64,000 bases of DNA from Ga0077536 sp035325705 (lineage in GTDB: Bacteria > Pseudomonadota > Gammaproteobacteria > Ga0077536). The notes under the pieces are model-generated. The model was not told where the DNA came from. It was given only the letters and a program-made list of their open reading frames with translations, and made no database searches. Of the stretch, positions 35,101 to 50,305 are shown one piece after another. The position numbers and the translations under genes were made by a program. The stretch covers positions 62,001-126,000 of the forward strand of contig DAOKZI010000006.1 in the NCBI GenBank assembly GCA_035325705.1, given 5' to 3'. The number at the start of each line of letters is the position of its first letter. The stretch's first letter is position 1.

Positions 35101-37146
35101 CGGATCGATCTTGCGCCGCCAGTTCGGATGCTCGGCGACCGTGCCGGGCAGGTTCGCTTGTTCGCGCAGACCGGGCACGTCCTCGAGCTGCACGAGCAGC
35201 AGCTTCGAAGGCGTGCGCGCGAGCAGCGCGTACAGCGCGCGCGCCAGCACGGGCACCATCCGCGGCAAGGTCTGCGGATCCGCGGTCGCGCCCGGCGGCA
35301 GCAGGCCTTCGTCTTCGAGGCGCAGCAGGAGCCGCGCGCGGGCGTCGGCGCGCGCGAGGATCTGCTGCTGGCGGATCTCGTCCGTCGGAAAGAGGCCGAG
35401 CGCCGCGCGCAGCGCGAGATCCCGGCCTTCCCAATAACCGGCGAGCGTCGGCAGATCGTGGGTGCCGGCCGCGACCAGCGCCTGCGCCGGATACTCGGCC
35501 GGCGCGCGAAAGCCGCCGTCCGCGGCGCGTTCGAAGTAGAGCAGGCGATAGGACAGCACGCCCTGCGCGTCCAGCGCCGCGCGGATCTCTTCCGGTACGG
35601 TGCCGAGATCCTCGCCGACCACGACGCAGCGATGGCGCTCGCTCTCCAGCGCGAGGATGCCGAGCAGATCGGCCAGCGGATAGCGCACATAGGTTCCCGC
35701 GCGCGCGCCGGCGCCCGGCGGGATCCAGTACAGGCGCATGAGCCCCATCACGTGATCGATGCGCAGCGCGCCGAAGTGGCGCATGCAGCGTCTCAGCAGC
35801 GCGATGAACGGCGCATAGCCGCTGGCGCGGAGCTGCGCCGGGATCGGCGGCGGCAGCCCCCAGTCCTGGCCCTCGAGGCTGAAGTCGTCGGGCGGCGCGC
35901 CGATGCTCGCGTCCAGCGCATAGGCTTGCGGGTGGGACCAGGTCTCGCTGCCGCTGCGATCGACGGACACGGCGAGATCGCCGTACAGGCCGATCGGCAA
36001 GCCCAGCGCGCGGGCGCGCGCCGCGATCTCGGCAAGCTGGCGATCGCACTGCCACTGCAGGTATTCGAAGAACTCGACGCGCTCGCCGTGCGCGGCGAGG
36101 AAGGCCGCGACCGCGGGCGACTCGGGATCGCGATAGTCGGCGGGCCAGCCGCGCCAGTCGTGCAGCCCGGTCGCGGCGAAGTGCTCGCGCAGCGCTTCCC
36201 ACAGCGCGTGACGCCGCAGCTCGATGCCGGCCTCGGCGCGGAAGCGCGCGAAGTCCTGCGCGCGCGGCTCGTCCGCCACGGATCGCGTGCGGAACGCGGC
36301 GTGCAGCAGCGCCAGCAGCTCGAGCTTCAGCGTCGCGACCGCGGCGTAGTCGACGTAGTCTTCCGCGCGCAGCGCGGCGAGCCGCGCCTGGAATTCCGGC
36401 GCGGCGAGGCGCGCCTTCGCCGCGGCGCAGTCGCGCAGATCCTCGATGCGCTCGACGTCGAGATAGAGCGGATTGAGGAACAGGCGGCTCGAAGGGCTGT
36501 AGGGGCTCGCCCGTGCCGGCTCGTCGATGAACAGCGCGTGCAGCGGGCTCAAGCCGACCAGGCCCGCGCCGTGGGCCGCCCACTGCTCGAGCAGATTGCC
36601 GAGATCGGTGAAATCCCCGATGCCCCAGTTGCGCGCCGAGCGCAGCGCGTAGAGCTGGACCGCCGGGCCCCACAGCCGCGACTCGCCGGCGAGCGCGGCG
36701 GGCAGATGACAGCGTTCGGGCGTGACGATCAACGTAGTCTCGGCCAGGCGCCGCTCGCCCTCGCACAGTGCGAGACGGTGATAGCCGAGCGGGAGCGGCG
36801 GCAGTGCGAGCGCGAGCTCGAGGCCGTCCGCCGCGCGACGCAGCGGCGCGGGATGCCGCGCGGTGCTGCCGTCCTCGTGCCCGACTTCCAGATGCAGCCC
36901 GTCGAGACGCCGATCGGCGGGGAGGCGCACGCGCAGCGGCGCGTCCAGCGCTGCGCGTCGCCGCACGATCGCCGCGGGCCACGGCGCCGCCGCCGTGTCC
37001 GCGGTCGCGCCGAGACAGGCGATCAGCGCGCGCAGCGTGTCGGCGGACGCCGCGTGCCATTCGCCGCGGACATCGTGGAAACCGGCGTCGATGCCCAGCG
37101 CGGCCGCGCGCAGGGCCAGCGTGTCCTCGTCTTCAGACGCGCTCAT
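32128..37146 (-). CDS. malQ-treY: Fused 4-alpha-glucanotransferase / maltooligosyl trehalose synthase (MalQ-TreY), 1672 aa
   Basis: Two complete enzymes in one chain. Residues 1 to about 700 are a GH77 MalQ: YALRSARNWGIGDFTDL, ALRIDHVMGLMRLYWIP (nucleophile Asp), VGEDLGTVP (acid Glu) and THDLPTLAGYW. A short Gly/Ala-rich linker leads to TreY (GH13) at about 720: ATYRLQMNGEFTF, VVDVVPNHMGV, GLRIDHPDGLYDP, VVAEKILAPHE, TSTHDTKRAEDVR and PGVPDLYRGTE. MalQ shuffles maltooligosaccharides; TreY converts the reducing-end glucose linkage to trehalose. The start ATG 37146 lies 14 nt inside the end of treZ. It is the last gene of the operon. Catalytic residues of both halves are intact, so fusion rather than decay. 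Confidence 0.93.
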   Translation of the reverse strand: MSASEDEDTLALRAAALGIDAGFHDVRGEWHAASADTLRALIACLGATADTAAAPWPAAIVRRRAALDAPLRVRLPADRRLDGLHLEVGHEDGSTARHPAPLRRAADGLELALALPPLPLGYHRLALCEGERRLAETTLIVTPERCHLPAALAGESRLWGPAVQLYALRSARNWGIGDFTDLGNLLEQWAAHGAGLVGLSPLHALFIDEPARASPYSPSSRLFLNPLYLDVERIEDLRDCAAAKARLAAPEFQARLAALRAEDYVDYAAVATLKLELLALLHAAFRTRSVADEPRAQDFARFRAEAGIELRRHALWEALREHFAATGLHDWRGWPADYRDPESPAVAAFLAAHGERVEFFEYLQWQCDRQLAEIAARARALGLPIGLYGDLAVSVDRSGSETWSHPQAYALDASIGAPPDDFSLEGQDWGLPPPIPAQLRASGYAPFIALLRRCMRHFGALRIDHVMGLMRLYWIPPGAGARAGTYVRYPLADLLGILALESERHRCVVVGEDLGTVPEEIRAALDAQGVLSYRLLYFERAADGGFRAPAEYPAQALVAAGTHDLPTLAGYWEGRDLALRAALGLFPTDEIRQQQILARADARARLLLRLEDEGLLPPGATADPQTLPRMVPVLARALYALLARTPSKLLLVQLEDVPGLREQANLPGTVAEHPNWRRKIDPPLEDWPGDERYVALCATLRAERGAGTQSAGAGEASGALVVPRATYRLQMNGEFTFAAAIALVPYLARLGVSHVYCSPLLRARPGSTHGYDIVGHDALNPEIGSAEDFAAFVARLREHDMGLVVDVVPNHMGVMGADNAWWLDVLEHGPASLYADWFDIDWRAPAEDGAGRVLLPVLGEHYGSVLERGALRLALDAEAGTLSFWYHQHRLPLDPRSYPEVLERALRLAPPRSLRPASAEAIGELVAALSALPSRDTPEAAARAARRRDAAALQRRLAALLREDAGYARGMALALAGYNGGNGESAGAGRYDALHALLEAQAYRLAHWRVAADEINYRRFFDVNELAGLRMEAPAAFESTHRHLLDVVAQGAIEGLRIDHPDGLYDPAGYFARLQAEVAARRGGAPHAKLPLYVVAEKILAPHESLPRAWAVHGTTGYDFANLVNGLFVDTAARSRFERCYRSFVGDARDWDETVYQSKREVIETLLASELAVLGARLLRLAREDRHTRDFTANGLRQALVEVVACFPVYRSYVRDRPSAADRRYIEWAIGCARRRARAADASVFEFLRRVLLVEPAATAPEGIAERMRAFVGRFQQYTAPVCAKGVEDTAFYRHVSLVSLNEVGGGSGVFGTPVARFHRANAQRLRDWPHALLATSTHDTKRAEDVRVRIDVLSELPGVWRLALRRWARLNRSRKRQVHGRPAPSRKDEYLLYQTLLGSFPPGELDETALAAYRDRIQRYMQKAAREAKTETSWMNVDQAYEDALSAFVEGLLARREGNLFLDDFLPLQRRVAAIGRLNGLAQTLLKLTAPGVPDLYRGTEIEDFSLVDPDNRRPLDYAGLAAMLEACATRAPGSPPGDLSAKLCVTQSLLRLRRRDAALFRDGDYLPLATSGEHADRLCAYARRHAGAQLVVVVPRLLHALVAEDAAGPAPAIWGDTAVLLDPASPLEYEDAITRLALRATRDADGTRLRAAELFAQFPVAALWAGESPS

Positions 37147-38976
37147 CCGCCAGCCCCCAGGCGACGAACCACGGCGGGTAGTGTCCGCCGCGCCCGTCCG
37201 CGTCCGCGCGCGCGCCGGTGACGAACAGCGTGCGGGCGGCAGGCGGGGCAGGCCCCGAGGCAGGCGCCGCATTCAGATTCGCGTGCAGATCCAGCCGCGT
37301 GCCGTCGCCGAGCCGCCACTGCACGCACAGGACGCCCGCCTCACTGAGCTTATGCGCGAGGCCGCGCGCGCCGGGCAGGCGCGGCACGATCTCGGTGCGG
37401 CGGATCGAGAGCAGGCGCCGGTAATAGGCCGTCCACGCCGCGTGCGCAGGCGCGCTCGCGTGGCGGCGATCGAGGCGTGAACGCAGGAAAGTGGCCGGAT
37501 CGGTCGGATCGGGAATATCCGATGCCGCCGTCGCATCGAAGGCGGCGAAGGCGGTGAATTCGCGGCGCCGGCCTTCGCGCACGAGGGCCGCGAGCGGCGC
37601 TTCGAAGTCGCAGAAGAACTGGAAGGGCTCCGGCGCCTGCCATTCTTCGCCCATGAACAGCAGTGGGATCTGCGGCGCCAGCAGCAGCACGGCGACGGCG
37701 GCGGCCAGCGCGGGCTCGCTCGCCAGCGCGCCGAGGCGCTCGCCCTGCGCGCGATTGCCGATCTGATCGTGGTTCTGCAGGAACGCGATGAAGGCCGTCG
37801 CCGGCAAGTGCGCGCTCGGCTGCCCGCGCCGCCGGCCGCCGCGATGGGCCGAGACCTCGCCCTGGTAGGCGTAGCCTTCGGCGAGCGCGCGCGCCAGCAG
37901 GCACTGCGCGCGATGAGGATCCTCGGGCGCGACGTAGTCCGCGTAGTAGCCCTCGCGTTCGCCGGTCACCAGCGCGTGCAGGCAGTGGTGGACGTCGTCG
38001 TTCCACTGCGCATCGTAGCGCGCGGCGCGCGCCGGCGCGGGATCGAGCAGCTCGGCGCGGTTGTCGTCGTTCTCGAGGATCAGATGCACGTGCCGCGCGG
38101 GATCGACGTGATGGCGCACGCGCGCGGCGATCTCGTCGAGGATCGACGGCCGCGTATCGTCGTGGATCGCATGCACGGCGTCGAAACGCAGGCCGTCGAA
38201 GTGGTATTCCTCCAGCCAGTACAGCGCGTTGTGCACGAAGAATTCGCGCACCGCGGCGCGCGTCGCGCCGTCGAAATCGATCGCGCTGCCCCAGGGCGTG
38301 CGATGTCGATCGGTGAAGAAGTCGGCCGCATAGGCGTGGAGATAGTTGCCCTGCGGTCCGAAGTGGTTGTAGACGACGTCGAGCAGCATCATCAGGCCGT
38401 GGCGATGCGCCGCGTCGACGAGGCGTTTCAGCGCTTCCGGCCTGCCGTAACGCGCGTCCGGCGCGTAGGGCAGGACGCCGTCGTAGCCCCAGTTGTGCCG
38501 GCCGGGAAAATCCGCGATCGGCATCAGCTCGACGGCGGTGACGCCGAGCGCGGCCAGCCGCGCGAGCTCGCCCTCGACGCCGGCAAAGCTGCCCGCCGCG
38601 GTGTAGCAGCCGACGTGCAGCTCGTAGATCACGGCCTCGTGCCAGGGACGGCCGCGCCAGGCGGCGTCGCCCCAGTCGTAGCGGCGCGGATCGACGACCT
38701 CGCTGGGCCCGGCGACGTCCTGCGGATTGCAGCGCGACGCCGGATCGGGCACGTCCAGCTCGCCGTCGATGCGATAGCGGTAGCGCGCGCCCTCACCGAT
38801 CTCGGCGAGTCTTCGCGCATACCAGCCGCCGGCCTCGCGCTGCATTGGCAGCACGCGCTCACCGCTCGCGCCGACGAGTACGAGCTCGACCTCGCGCGCG
38901 CTCGGCGCCCACAACCGGAAGCGCGTGCCCAGGCCCGCGGCGAACTCGGCGCCGAAAGGCATCGCGTGGGCGCGTT

Positions 38977-38980
<4 letters not shown>
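37133..38980 (-). CDS. treZ: Maltooligosyl trehalose trehalohydrolase, 615 aa
   Basis: GH13 enzyme releasing trehalose from maltooligosyl trehalose made by TreY. An N-terminal CBM48-like domain (TRFRLWAPSAREVELVLVG) precedes the barrel with LDVVYNHFGPQGNYL, GLRFDAVHAIHD (nucleophile), LILENDDNR (acid/base) and LQNHDQIGNRAQG. The HNWGYDGVLPYAPDARYG segment is characteristic of TreZ. Its ATG overlaps the glgX stop by four bases (ATGA) and its end overlaps malQ-treY by 14 nt, so TreZ and its partner TreY are adjacent in one operon. Length is typical (about 600). Confidence 0.94.
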
Positions 38981-41106
<2,126 letters not shown>

Positions 41107-41108
41107 GC

Positions 41109-42338
41109 TCAGCACTCCCAGGTGCCGGCCGTGAGGTGGGGCCCTTTGGCGAGCACGACGATGCCCGAAGGCGTCGTGTGACAGCGCGCCGCCGCCCGCA
41201 CCGGCGCGTGGCCGAGTTCGACGCCGGGCGCGATGCAGTTGAAACGATCGACGATGACGCGACGCAGGCGCGCGCCGCGGCAGATCCGCGTGTGATCCAT
41301 GATGATGCATTGCTCCAGCTCGACGTCTTCTTCGACGATCACGCTGCGGCGGAGGATCGACTGCCGGATACGGCCGCCGTGGACGCAGACACCGGCGCCT
41401 ATGCTGCAGTTCTCCAGCGTGCCGCCGATCACGCGTGCGGCCGGCTCCTGGTATTCGCTGGAGCGCACCGGCCACTCGGGATTCGCAAGATCCAGGGGCG
41501 GCGTCGCGCCCAGCAGATCCATGCTCGCGGCGAAGTATGCCTCGATCGTGCCGACGTCGTGCCAATAGCCGGGCGTTTCATGGTCGCGCAGGCCCGGCAC
41601 GCGATTGCGCGTGAAGTCGTAGGCGTAGACCGCGTGCGTGGCGACCAGCCGCGGCAGCAGATGAGCGCCGAAGTCGTGCTCACCGCGGGCATGCGCCGCG
41701 CGCAGCGCCTCGACCAGCACGCGCGCGTCGAACAGATAGTTGCCCATCGAGGCATAGGCGCGGGTCTCATCGCCGGGCATGCCGGGCGGATCGGCGGGCT
41801 TCTCCAGGAAGCCGCGGATGCGGCCGCCGGCCTCGGCATCGATCACGCCGAAGCCGCTCGCTGCACTGCGCGGCACCGGCAGCGCGGCGACGCTGACATC
41901 GGCGCCGCTGTCGCGGTGAAACGCGATCATCTGGCGCAGATCCATGCGATAGACGTGATCGGCGCCGAACACCGCGACCAGTGCGGGCGCGTGCTGCTCG
42001 ATCAGATGCAGGTTCTGATGGACCGCGTCCGCCGTGCCCTGGAACCAGTCCGCGCCGCGCCGCATCTGCGGCGGCACGACGCTGACGAAGCGCTGTGAGG
42101 AAGGCCCGGTCATCGACCAGGCGCGGGCGACGTGCTCGATCAGCGACTGCGACTTGTACTGCACGAGCAGGTACACCGACTCGACGCCCGAGTTGAAGAG
42201 ATTGGACAGCACGAAGTCGACGAGCCGATAGCGGCCGCCGAAGGGCACGGCCGGCTTCGAGCGCTCGGCGGTGAGCGGCGCGAGCCGGCGTCCCTCGCCG
42301 CCGGCGAGCACCATCGCCAGCACGCGCGGCTCAGTCAT
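41109..42338 (-). CDS. glgC: Glucose-1-phosphate adenylyltransferase, 409 aa
   Basis: Makes ADP-glucose from glucose-1-phosphate and ATP. The nucleotidyltransferase domain starts VLAMVLAGGEGRRLAPLT, includes the substrate loops WFQGTADAV, FGADHVYRMD, GNYLF and GYWHDVGTIEAY, and is followed by a C-terminal left-handed beta-helix (VIGGTLENCSIGAGVCVH onward). ATG 42338 is chosen because it overlaps the preceding stop by eight bases; in-frame starts at 42347 and 42368 are alternatives. No glycogen synthase is present in the window, so the user of its ADP-glucose is not evident here. Confidence 0.93.
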   Translation of the reverse strand: MTEPRVLAMVLAGGEGRRLAPLTAERSKPAVPFGGRYRLVDFVLSNLFNSGVESVYLLVQYKSQSLIEHVARAWSMTGPSSQRFVSVVPPQMRRGADWFQGTADAVHQNLHLIEQHAPALVAVFGADHVYRMDLRQMIAFHRDSGADVSVAALPVPRSAASGFGVIDAEAGGRIRGFLEKPADPPGMPGDETRAYASMGNYLFDARVLVEALRAAHARGEHDFGAHLLPRLVATHAVYAYDFTRNRVPGLRDHETPGYWHDVGTIEAYFAASMDLLGATPPLDLANPEWPVRSSEYQEPAARVIGGTLENCSIGAGVCVHGGRIRQSILRRSVIVEEDVELEQCIIMDHTRICRGARLRRVIVDRFNCIAPGVELGHAPVRAAARCHTTPSGIVVLAKGPHLTAGTWEC

Positions 42339-43013
42339 CGGCGGCATCGCGCGATCGCCCGTCTGCATCCGGCCACCAGCGCGCGAGCAGCGCGGCGGCC
42401 CAGCGCTGGCCGCCGAGGCCGAAGGCGAGCGCGAGCGCGAGCACGAGGCCGGCGAGGAGGATCAGGAAGGTCAGGCGCACGATGCCGCCGCCGACCTCCA
42501 GCACGTCGATGGCGATCAGCACGACGAAGACGAAGATCGCATAGCGCACGAGCCGGCCCAGCAGCTCCGCGTCCGCCGGCCCGGTGTGGCGCAGGAAGGC
42601 GCTGGTCGCCGCGCCGCCGACGCGTGCGAAATACGTTCCCACGGCGAGCAGCACGAGGGCGAGCGCGACGCGCGGCAGGAAGGCGAGCAGCTTGCCGGTC
42701 AGCGCCGTGACGTAGGCGAGGCCCAGGCCGTTGAAGGCGATCGCGAGCGCGGCGACGATCACCATCCACTTCGCGAGCCAGCCCAGCCAGTCGCTCATGC
42801 GGCTCTCGACGCCGCCTTCGTGCAGGAAATCGTCGATGCCGGCGCGGCGCGTCAGCACGTCGAAGTTGATCGCGCGCAGCGCGCGGACCACGGTAAAGCG
42901 CACGGCCTTCGCGAGCAGCCAGCCGCCGGCGACGATCGCGACGGCGACGGCGAGCCGCGGCAGGAAGGCCGCGACCTGCACGAGCAGGGCGCGGATCGGT
43001 TCGAAGAAGACGT

Positions 43014-43017
<4 letters not shown>
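42331..43017 (-). CDS. Small multi-helix inner-membrane protein, MscS conserved-TM-helix/CmpX-like, 228 aa
   Basis: About five hydrophobic helices (AFLPRLAVAVAIVAGGWLLA, WMVIVAALAIAFNGLGLAYV, LLAFLPRVALALVLLAVGTY, YAIFVFVVLIAIDVL, LTFLILLAGLVLALALAFGL). The recurring pattern of Gly-rich helix, AIxF/A-x-N-x-L/G-L and FLPRVALALVLL resembles the conserved TM-helix repeat of MscS-related proteins such as CmpX; the MscS beta domain is absent. GTG 43017 overlaps the treS-mak stop (GTGA), and its own stop overlaps glgC. It is thus firmly inside the trehalose operon, where an osmotic or turgor-linked role is attractive but unproven. Confidence 0.85.
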
Positions 43018-46400
<3,383 letters not shown>

Positions 46401-48425
46401 TCAGAGGAAGTAGTCGAAGTCCTGCTCGCGCCGCACGTGCCGGCGCAGCGCGAAGACGTGCGCAGGTCCCTGCGCGGGATCGATCGCGACGAAGTTGCGC
46501 GCGCCCCGCCACAGATAGCGCGCCCCGGACAGCAGATCGTGCGCCTGAAACGGCGCATCGGCGGCGATGCCCAGGGCCTCGAGATCGAGCTCGAGCCAGC
46601 CCGTCTGAGGGTGATGGACGTCGAGGTTCACGACGCACAGCACGCAGTCCTCGCGCGCCGGCGCGCATTTGCTGTAGCAGAGCAGGGCCTCGTTGTCGAT
46701 CGCGTGGAACACGAGGCTGCGATCGCTCTGCAGCGCAGGGTGCTCGCGGCGCACGCGATTGAGGTGCGCGATGTAGGCGCACAGCGTGTCCGCACGCTCG
46801 AGATCCCAGTGGCGCTGCTGGTACTTCTCCGAGTCGAGATATTCTTCCGTGCCCGGCGCGCGCGCGGTGTGCTCCATCAGCTCGAACGCGGGGCCGTAGA
46901 GGCCGTAGTTCGCGCCCAGCGTGGCGGCCAGGGTCACGCGCAGCAGGAAGCCCGCGCGGCCCGAGTACTGCAGATGCTCGGGCAGGATGTCCGGGGTGTT
47001 CGGCCACAGATTGGGCCGGAAATACTCGGCCGTCTCGCCGCGAGTCAGCGCCGTGAAGTATTCGGTGAGCTCGCGCTTGCCCGTGCGCCAGGTGAAATAG
47101 GTATAGGACTGCGTGAAGCCGAGCTTGGCGAGCCGCTGCATCACCTTCGGCCGTGTGAAGGCTTCGGAGAGGAAGATGAGCTCGGGATGCTCGCGTTTCA
47201 GATCGGCGATCAGCCACTCCCAGAAGCCGAAGGGCTTGGTGTGGGGGTTGTCGACGCGGAAGATGCGCACGCCCTCTGCGATCCAGAAGGCGACGACGCT
47301 GCGCAGCTCTTCCCACAGCGCGCGCCAGGCTTCGGACTCGAAGTCGAAGGGATAGATGTCCTGGTACTGCTTCGGCGGGTTCTCGGCAAAGCGGATGCTG
47401 CCGTCGGGCCGGTGCAGGAACCAGGCCGGATGCTCGGTCACATACGGGTGATCGGGGCTGCATTGGAAAGCGAGATCGAGCGCGACCTCGATACCGAGCG
47501 CCCGCGCCTGTTCGAGCAGCCGGCGGAAATCCTCGTGCGTGCCGAGCGCCGGATGGATCGCCTTGTGGCCACCCTCGGCGCTGCCGATCGCCCAGGGGCT
47601 GCCGGGATCGTCCGGGCCGGCCTCCACCGTGTTGTTCGGTCCCTTGCGATGGCGAAGGCCGATCGGGTGGATCGGCGGCAGGTAGAGCACGTCGAAGCCC
47701 ATGCCGGCGACATAGGGCAGGCGCGCGATGACGTCGCGGAAGTTGCCGTGACGTCCGGGATCCGGCGAGGCCGAGCGCGGGAACATTTCGTACCAGCTCG
47801 AATGGCCGGCGCGCGGGACGTCGACGACGACGGCATAGACGCGCGCCGAGCGCGCGATCGCGTGCGCGGCCGGACGCGCGCGCATCAGCGCCGCGAGCCT
47901 TGGATCGGCCGCGACGGCGAGGCGCGCCTCGACGGTGAGCCGCTGATCGCGCAGGCGCCGCGCGAAGTCGGCGAGCGGCGCGGCCTCGCGCCGCTGCGCG
48001 GCCGCCTCGACGAGCGCGGCGCCCCGCCGCCATTCGATCTCGAGATCCTGGCCGGCGGCGTGTCGCTTGAGGAGATCGCGCCGCCAGGTCTCGAAGTGAT
48101 CGACCCAGGCGCGCACCGCGTACAGCCAGCGGCCGAGCGCGTCGGGCGTGAAGCTCGCCTGCCAGCGATCGTGCCCGAGGCCGCGCATCGGCGTCGCCTG
48201 CCAGCGCGGTGCATCCTGCCGGCGATAGAGGAGCTGCACGGCGATGCAGTCGTGGCCGTCGGCGAACACGTCGGCCTCGACGCCGACCGCCTCGCCGACC
48301 ACGCGCTTGATCGGGAAGCGGCCGCCGTCGATCTGCGGTGAGACGTTCTCGATCGCGGTGCGGACACGGCCGTCGCTCTGCGCGGCGCGCGGCGCGGCGA
48401 AAGCGGGCGCCGGTGCGGTGCTCAT
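46401..48425 (-). CDS. glgE: Alpha-1,4-glucan:maltose-1-phosphate maltosyltransferase, 674 aa
   Basis: Extends alpha-1,4-glucan by maltosyl units from maltose-1-phosphate. It has an N-terminal beta domain and helical insertion (about 20-190), then the GH13_3 barrel: SSWYEMFPRS, GFDVLYLPPIHPIG, KGPNNT, DLAFQCSPDHPYV, IFRVDNPHTKPF (nucleophile Asp), FLSEAFTRPKVM (acid Glu) and LWPNTPDILPEHL. All are hallmarks of GlgE and absent from ordinary amylases. ATG 48425 overlaps the glgB stop (ATGA). Placement between glgB and treS-mak completes the trehalose-to-glucan pathway. Confidence 0.96.
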   Translation of the reverse strand: MSTAPAPAFAAPRAAQSDGRVRTAIENVSPQIDGGRFPIKRVVGEAVGVEADVFADGHDCIAVQLLYRRQDAPRWQATPMRGLGHDRWQASFTPDALGRWLYAVRAWVDHFETWRRDLLKRHAAGQDLEIEWRRGAALVEAAAQRREAAPLADFARRLRDQRLTVEARLAVAADPRLAALMRARPAAHAIARSARVYAVVVDVPRAGHSSWYEMFPRSASPDPGRHGNFRDVIARLPYVAGMGFDVLYLPPIHPIGLRHRKGPNNTVEAGPDDPGSPWAIGSAEGGHKAIHPALGTHEDFRRLLEQARALGIEVALDLAFQCSPDHPYVTEHPAWFLHRPDGSIRFAENPPKQYQDIYPFDFESEAWRALWEELRSVVAFWIAEGVRIFRVDNPHTKPFGFWEWLIADLKREHPELIFLSEAFTRPKVMQRLAKLGFTQSYTYFTWRTGKRELTEYFTALTRGETAEYFRPNLWPNTPDILPEHLQYSGRAGFLLRVTLAATLGANYGLYGPAFELMEHTARAPGTEEYLDSEKYQQRHWDLERADTLCAYIAHLNRVRREHPALQSDRSLVFHAIDNEALLCYSKCAPAREDCVLCVVNLDVHHPQTGWLELDLEALGIAADAPFQAHDLLSGARYLWRGARNFVAIDPAQGPAHVFALRRHVRREQDFDYFL

Positions 48426-50305
48426 GCGCGCTTCAGGAACAGCGCCGACAGGGGCGGCAGCGACAGGCACAGCGACTGGTAGCGGCCGTGCGCGGGCAGG
48501 GGCACGGTGTCGCCGCCGCCGCCATTGCCGCGGCCGCTGCCGCCGTAGGGCAGCGCATCGCTGTTCAGACATTCGCGCCAGTAGCCCGCGCCGGGCACGC
48601 CGAGCCGGTAGTTCTCGCGCGGCACCGGCGTCAGATTGCAAACGATGAGCAGCGTGTCCTCCGGCGTCTGCGTCTTGCGCAGGAACGCGATCACGCTGTT
48701 CTCCAGATCGCGGCAATCGACCCACTCGAAGCCCTCGCTCGCGAAGTCGATCCGGTGCAGCGCCGGCTCCGCGCGATAGAGCGCGTTCAGATCGCGGATC
48801 CAGCGCTGGACGCCGGCGTGCGCGGGATCGCCGAGCAGCGTCCAGTGCAGCGCTTCGTCGTGCTGCCATTCGGCGCGCTGCGCGAACTCGCCGCCCATGA
48901 ACAGGAGCTTCTTGCCCGGGTGCCCCCACATCAGGCCGTACAGCGCGCGCAGATTCGCGAACTGCTGCCACGCATCGCCGGGCATCTTGGCGAGCAGCGA
49001 GCCCTTGCCGTAGACGACCTCGTCGTGCGACAGCGGCAGCACGAAGTTCTCGGCGAAGGCGTACCACAGGCTGAAGGCGAGCTGGTCCTGGTGATACTTG
49101 CGGAACAGCGGGTCCTGGTGGAAATAGGCCAGCGTGTCGTGCATCCAGCCCATGTTCCACTTCAGGCCGAAGCCGAGGCCGCCGCGGTAGACGGGCCGCG
49201 AGACCTGCGGCCAGGCCGTCGACTCCTCGGCGATGGTCTGCGTGTCCGGATGCAGGCGGTAGAGGGTCTCGTTCAGCGTGCGCAGGAAAGCGATGGCCTC
49301 GAGGTTCTCGTTGCCGCCGTGGCGGTTCGGGATCCAGGCATCCGGGCCACGCGAATAGTCGAGGTAGAGCATCGAGGCCACGGCGTCGACGCGCAGCGCA
49401 TCGACGTGATAGCGCTCGAGCCAGAACAGCGCGCTGCTGCCGAGGAAGTCGCGCACTTCCGCGCGGCCGTAGTTGAAGACCAGGCTGTTCCACTCGGGCT
49501 GGAAGCCCTGCCGCGGATCGGCGTGCTCGTAGAGATGCGTGCCGTCGAAATAGACGAGGCCGTGGCCGTCCTGCGGGAAGTGCGAGGGCACCCAGTCGAG
49601 GATGACGCCGATCCCGCGCTGGTGCAGGAGATCGATGAAGGCCATGAAGTCCTGCGGCGTGCCGTAGCGCGCGCTGGGCGCGAAGAAGGAGGTGATCTGA
49701 TAGCCCCAGGAGCCGTAGAACGGATGCTCCATCACCGGCATCAGCTCGACGTGCGTGAAGCCGAGCTCGGCGACGTAATCGGCGAGCACCGGCGCGAGCT
49801 CGCGATAGCCGAGCGGGCCGCCGTCGTCGCGCCGCCGCCAGGAGCCGAGGTGGAGCTCGTAGATCGACAGCGGCGCGTCCAGCGCGTTGGCGGCGGCGCG
49901 TCCCGCCATCCACGCCTCGTCGCCCCAGTCGTAGTCGAGATCCCACACGACCGAGGCCGTGCGGGGCGGCGCCTCGCCGAAGAAAGCGTAAGGATCGCTC
50001 TTGTCGAAGCGGCTGCCGTCCGCGCCTTCGACGCGATATTTGTAGCGGCTGCCGCGCGCGATGTCCGGGACGTAGCGCTCCCACAGGCCCGAGCCGTCGT
50101 CGCGGGCGCGCAGCTCGTGCGCAGGATCCGGCGACCAGTCGTTGAAATCGCCGATCAGCGCGATCGCGCGCGCGTTCGGTGCCCACACGCGAAAGCGCGT
50201 GCCCGCGCGCCCGTTTTCGTCCGCGACGTGCGCGCCCATGAAGCGGTGCGCGCCGAACTGGTTGCCCTCGCGGAACAGGTAGACGTCCCGATCGGTGAGC
50301 AGCAT
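48422..50305 (-). CDS. glgB: 1,4-alpha-glucan branching enzyme, 627 aa
   Basis: Introduces alpha-1,6 branches. Domain order: short N-terminus, CBM48 (TRFRVWAPNARAIALIGDFN), GH13 barrel with ELMPVMEHPFYGSWGYQ, DWVPSHFPQDGHGL, ALRVDAVASMLYLDYSR (nucleophile Asp), TIAEESTAWP (Glu) and LPLSHDEVVYGKGS, then an all-beta C-domain. It lacks the extra N1 domain of some GlgBs, hence 627 residues. GGAAGG immediately precedes ATG 50305. First gene of the eight-gene operon, so the operon promoter should lie in 50306-50594. Confidence 0.96.
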   Translation of the reverse strand: MLLTDRDVYLFREGNQFGAHRFMGAHVADENGRAGTRFRVWAPNARAIALIGDFNDWSPDPAHELRARDDGSGLWERYVPDIARGSRYKYRVEGADGSRFDKSDPYAFFGEAPPRTASVVWDLDYDWGDEAWMAGRAAANALDAPLSIYELHLGSWRRRDDGGPLGYRELAPVLADYVAELGFTHVELMPVMEHPFYGSWGYQITSFFAPSARYGTPQDFMAFIDLLHQRGIGVILDWVPSHFPQDGHGLVYFDGTHLYEHADPRQGFQPEWNSLVFNYGRAEVRDFLGSSALFWLERYHVDALRVDAVASMLYLDYSRGPDAWIPNRHGGNENLEAIAFLRTLNETLYRLHPDTQTIAEESTAWPQVSRPVYRGGLGFGLKWNMGWMHDTLAYFHQDPLFRKYHQDQLAFSLWYAFAENFVLPLSHDEVVYGKGSLLAKMPGDAWQQFANLRALYGLMWGHPGKKLLFMGGEFAQRAEWQHDEALHWTLLGDPAHAGVQRWIRDLNALYRAEPALHRIDFASEGFEWVDCRDLENSVIAFLRKTQTPEDTLLIVCNLTPVPRENYRLGVPGAGYWRECLNSDALPYGGSGRGNGGGGDTVPLPAHGRYQSLCLSLPPLSALFLKRA

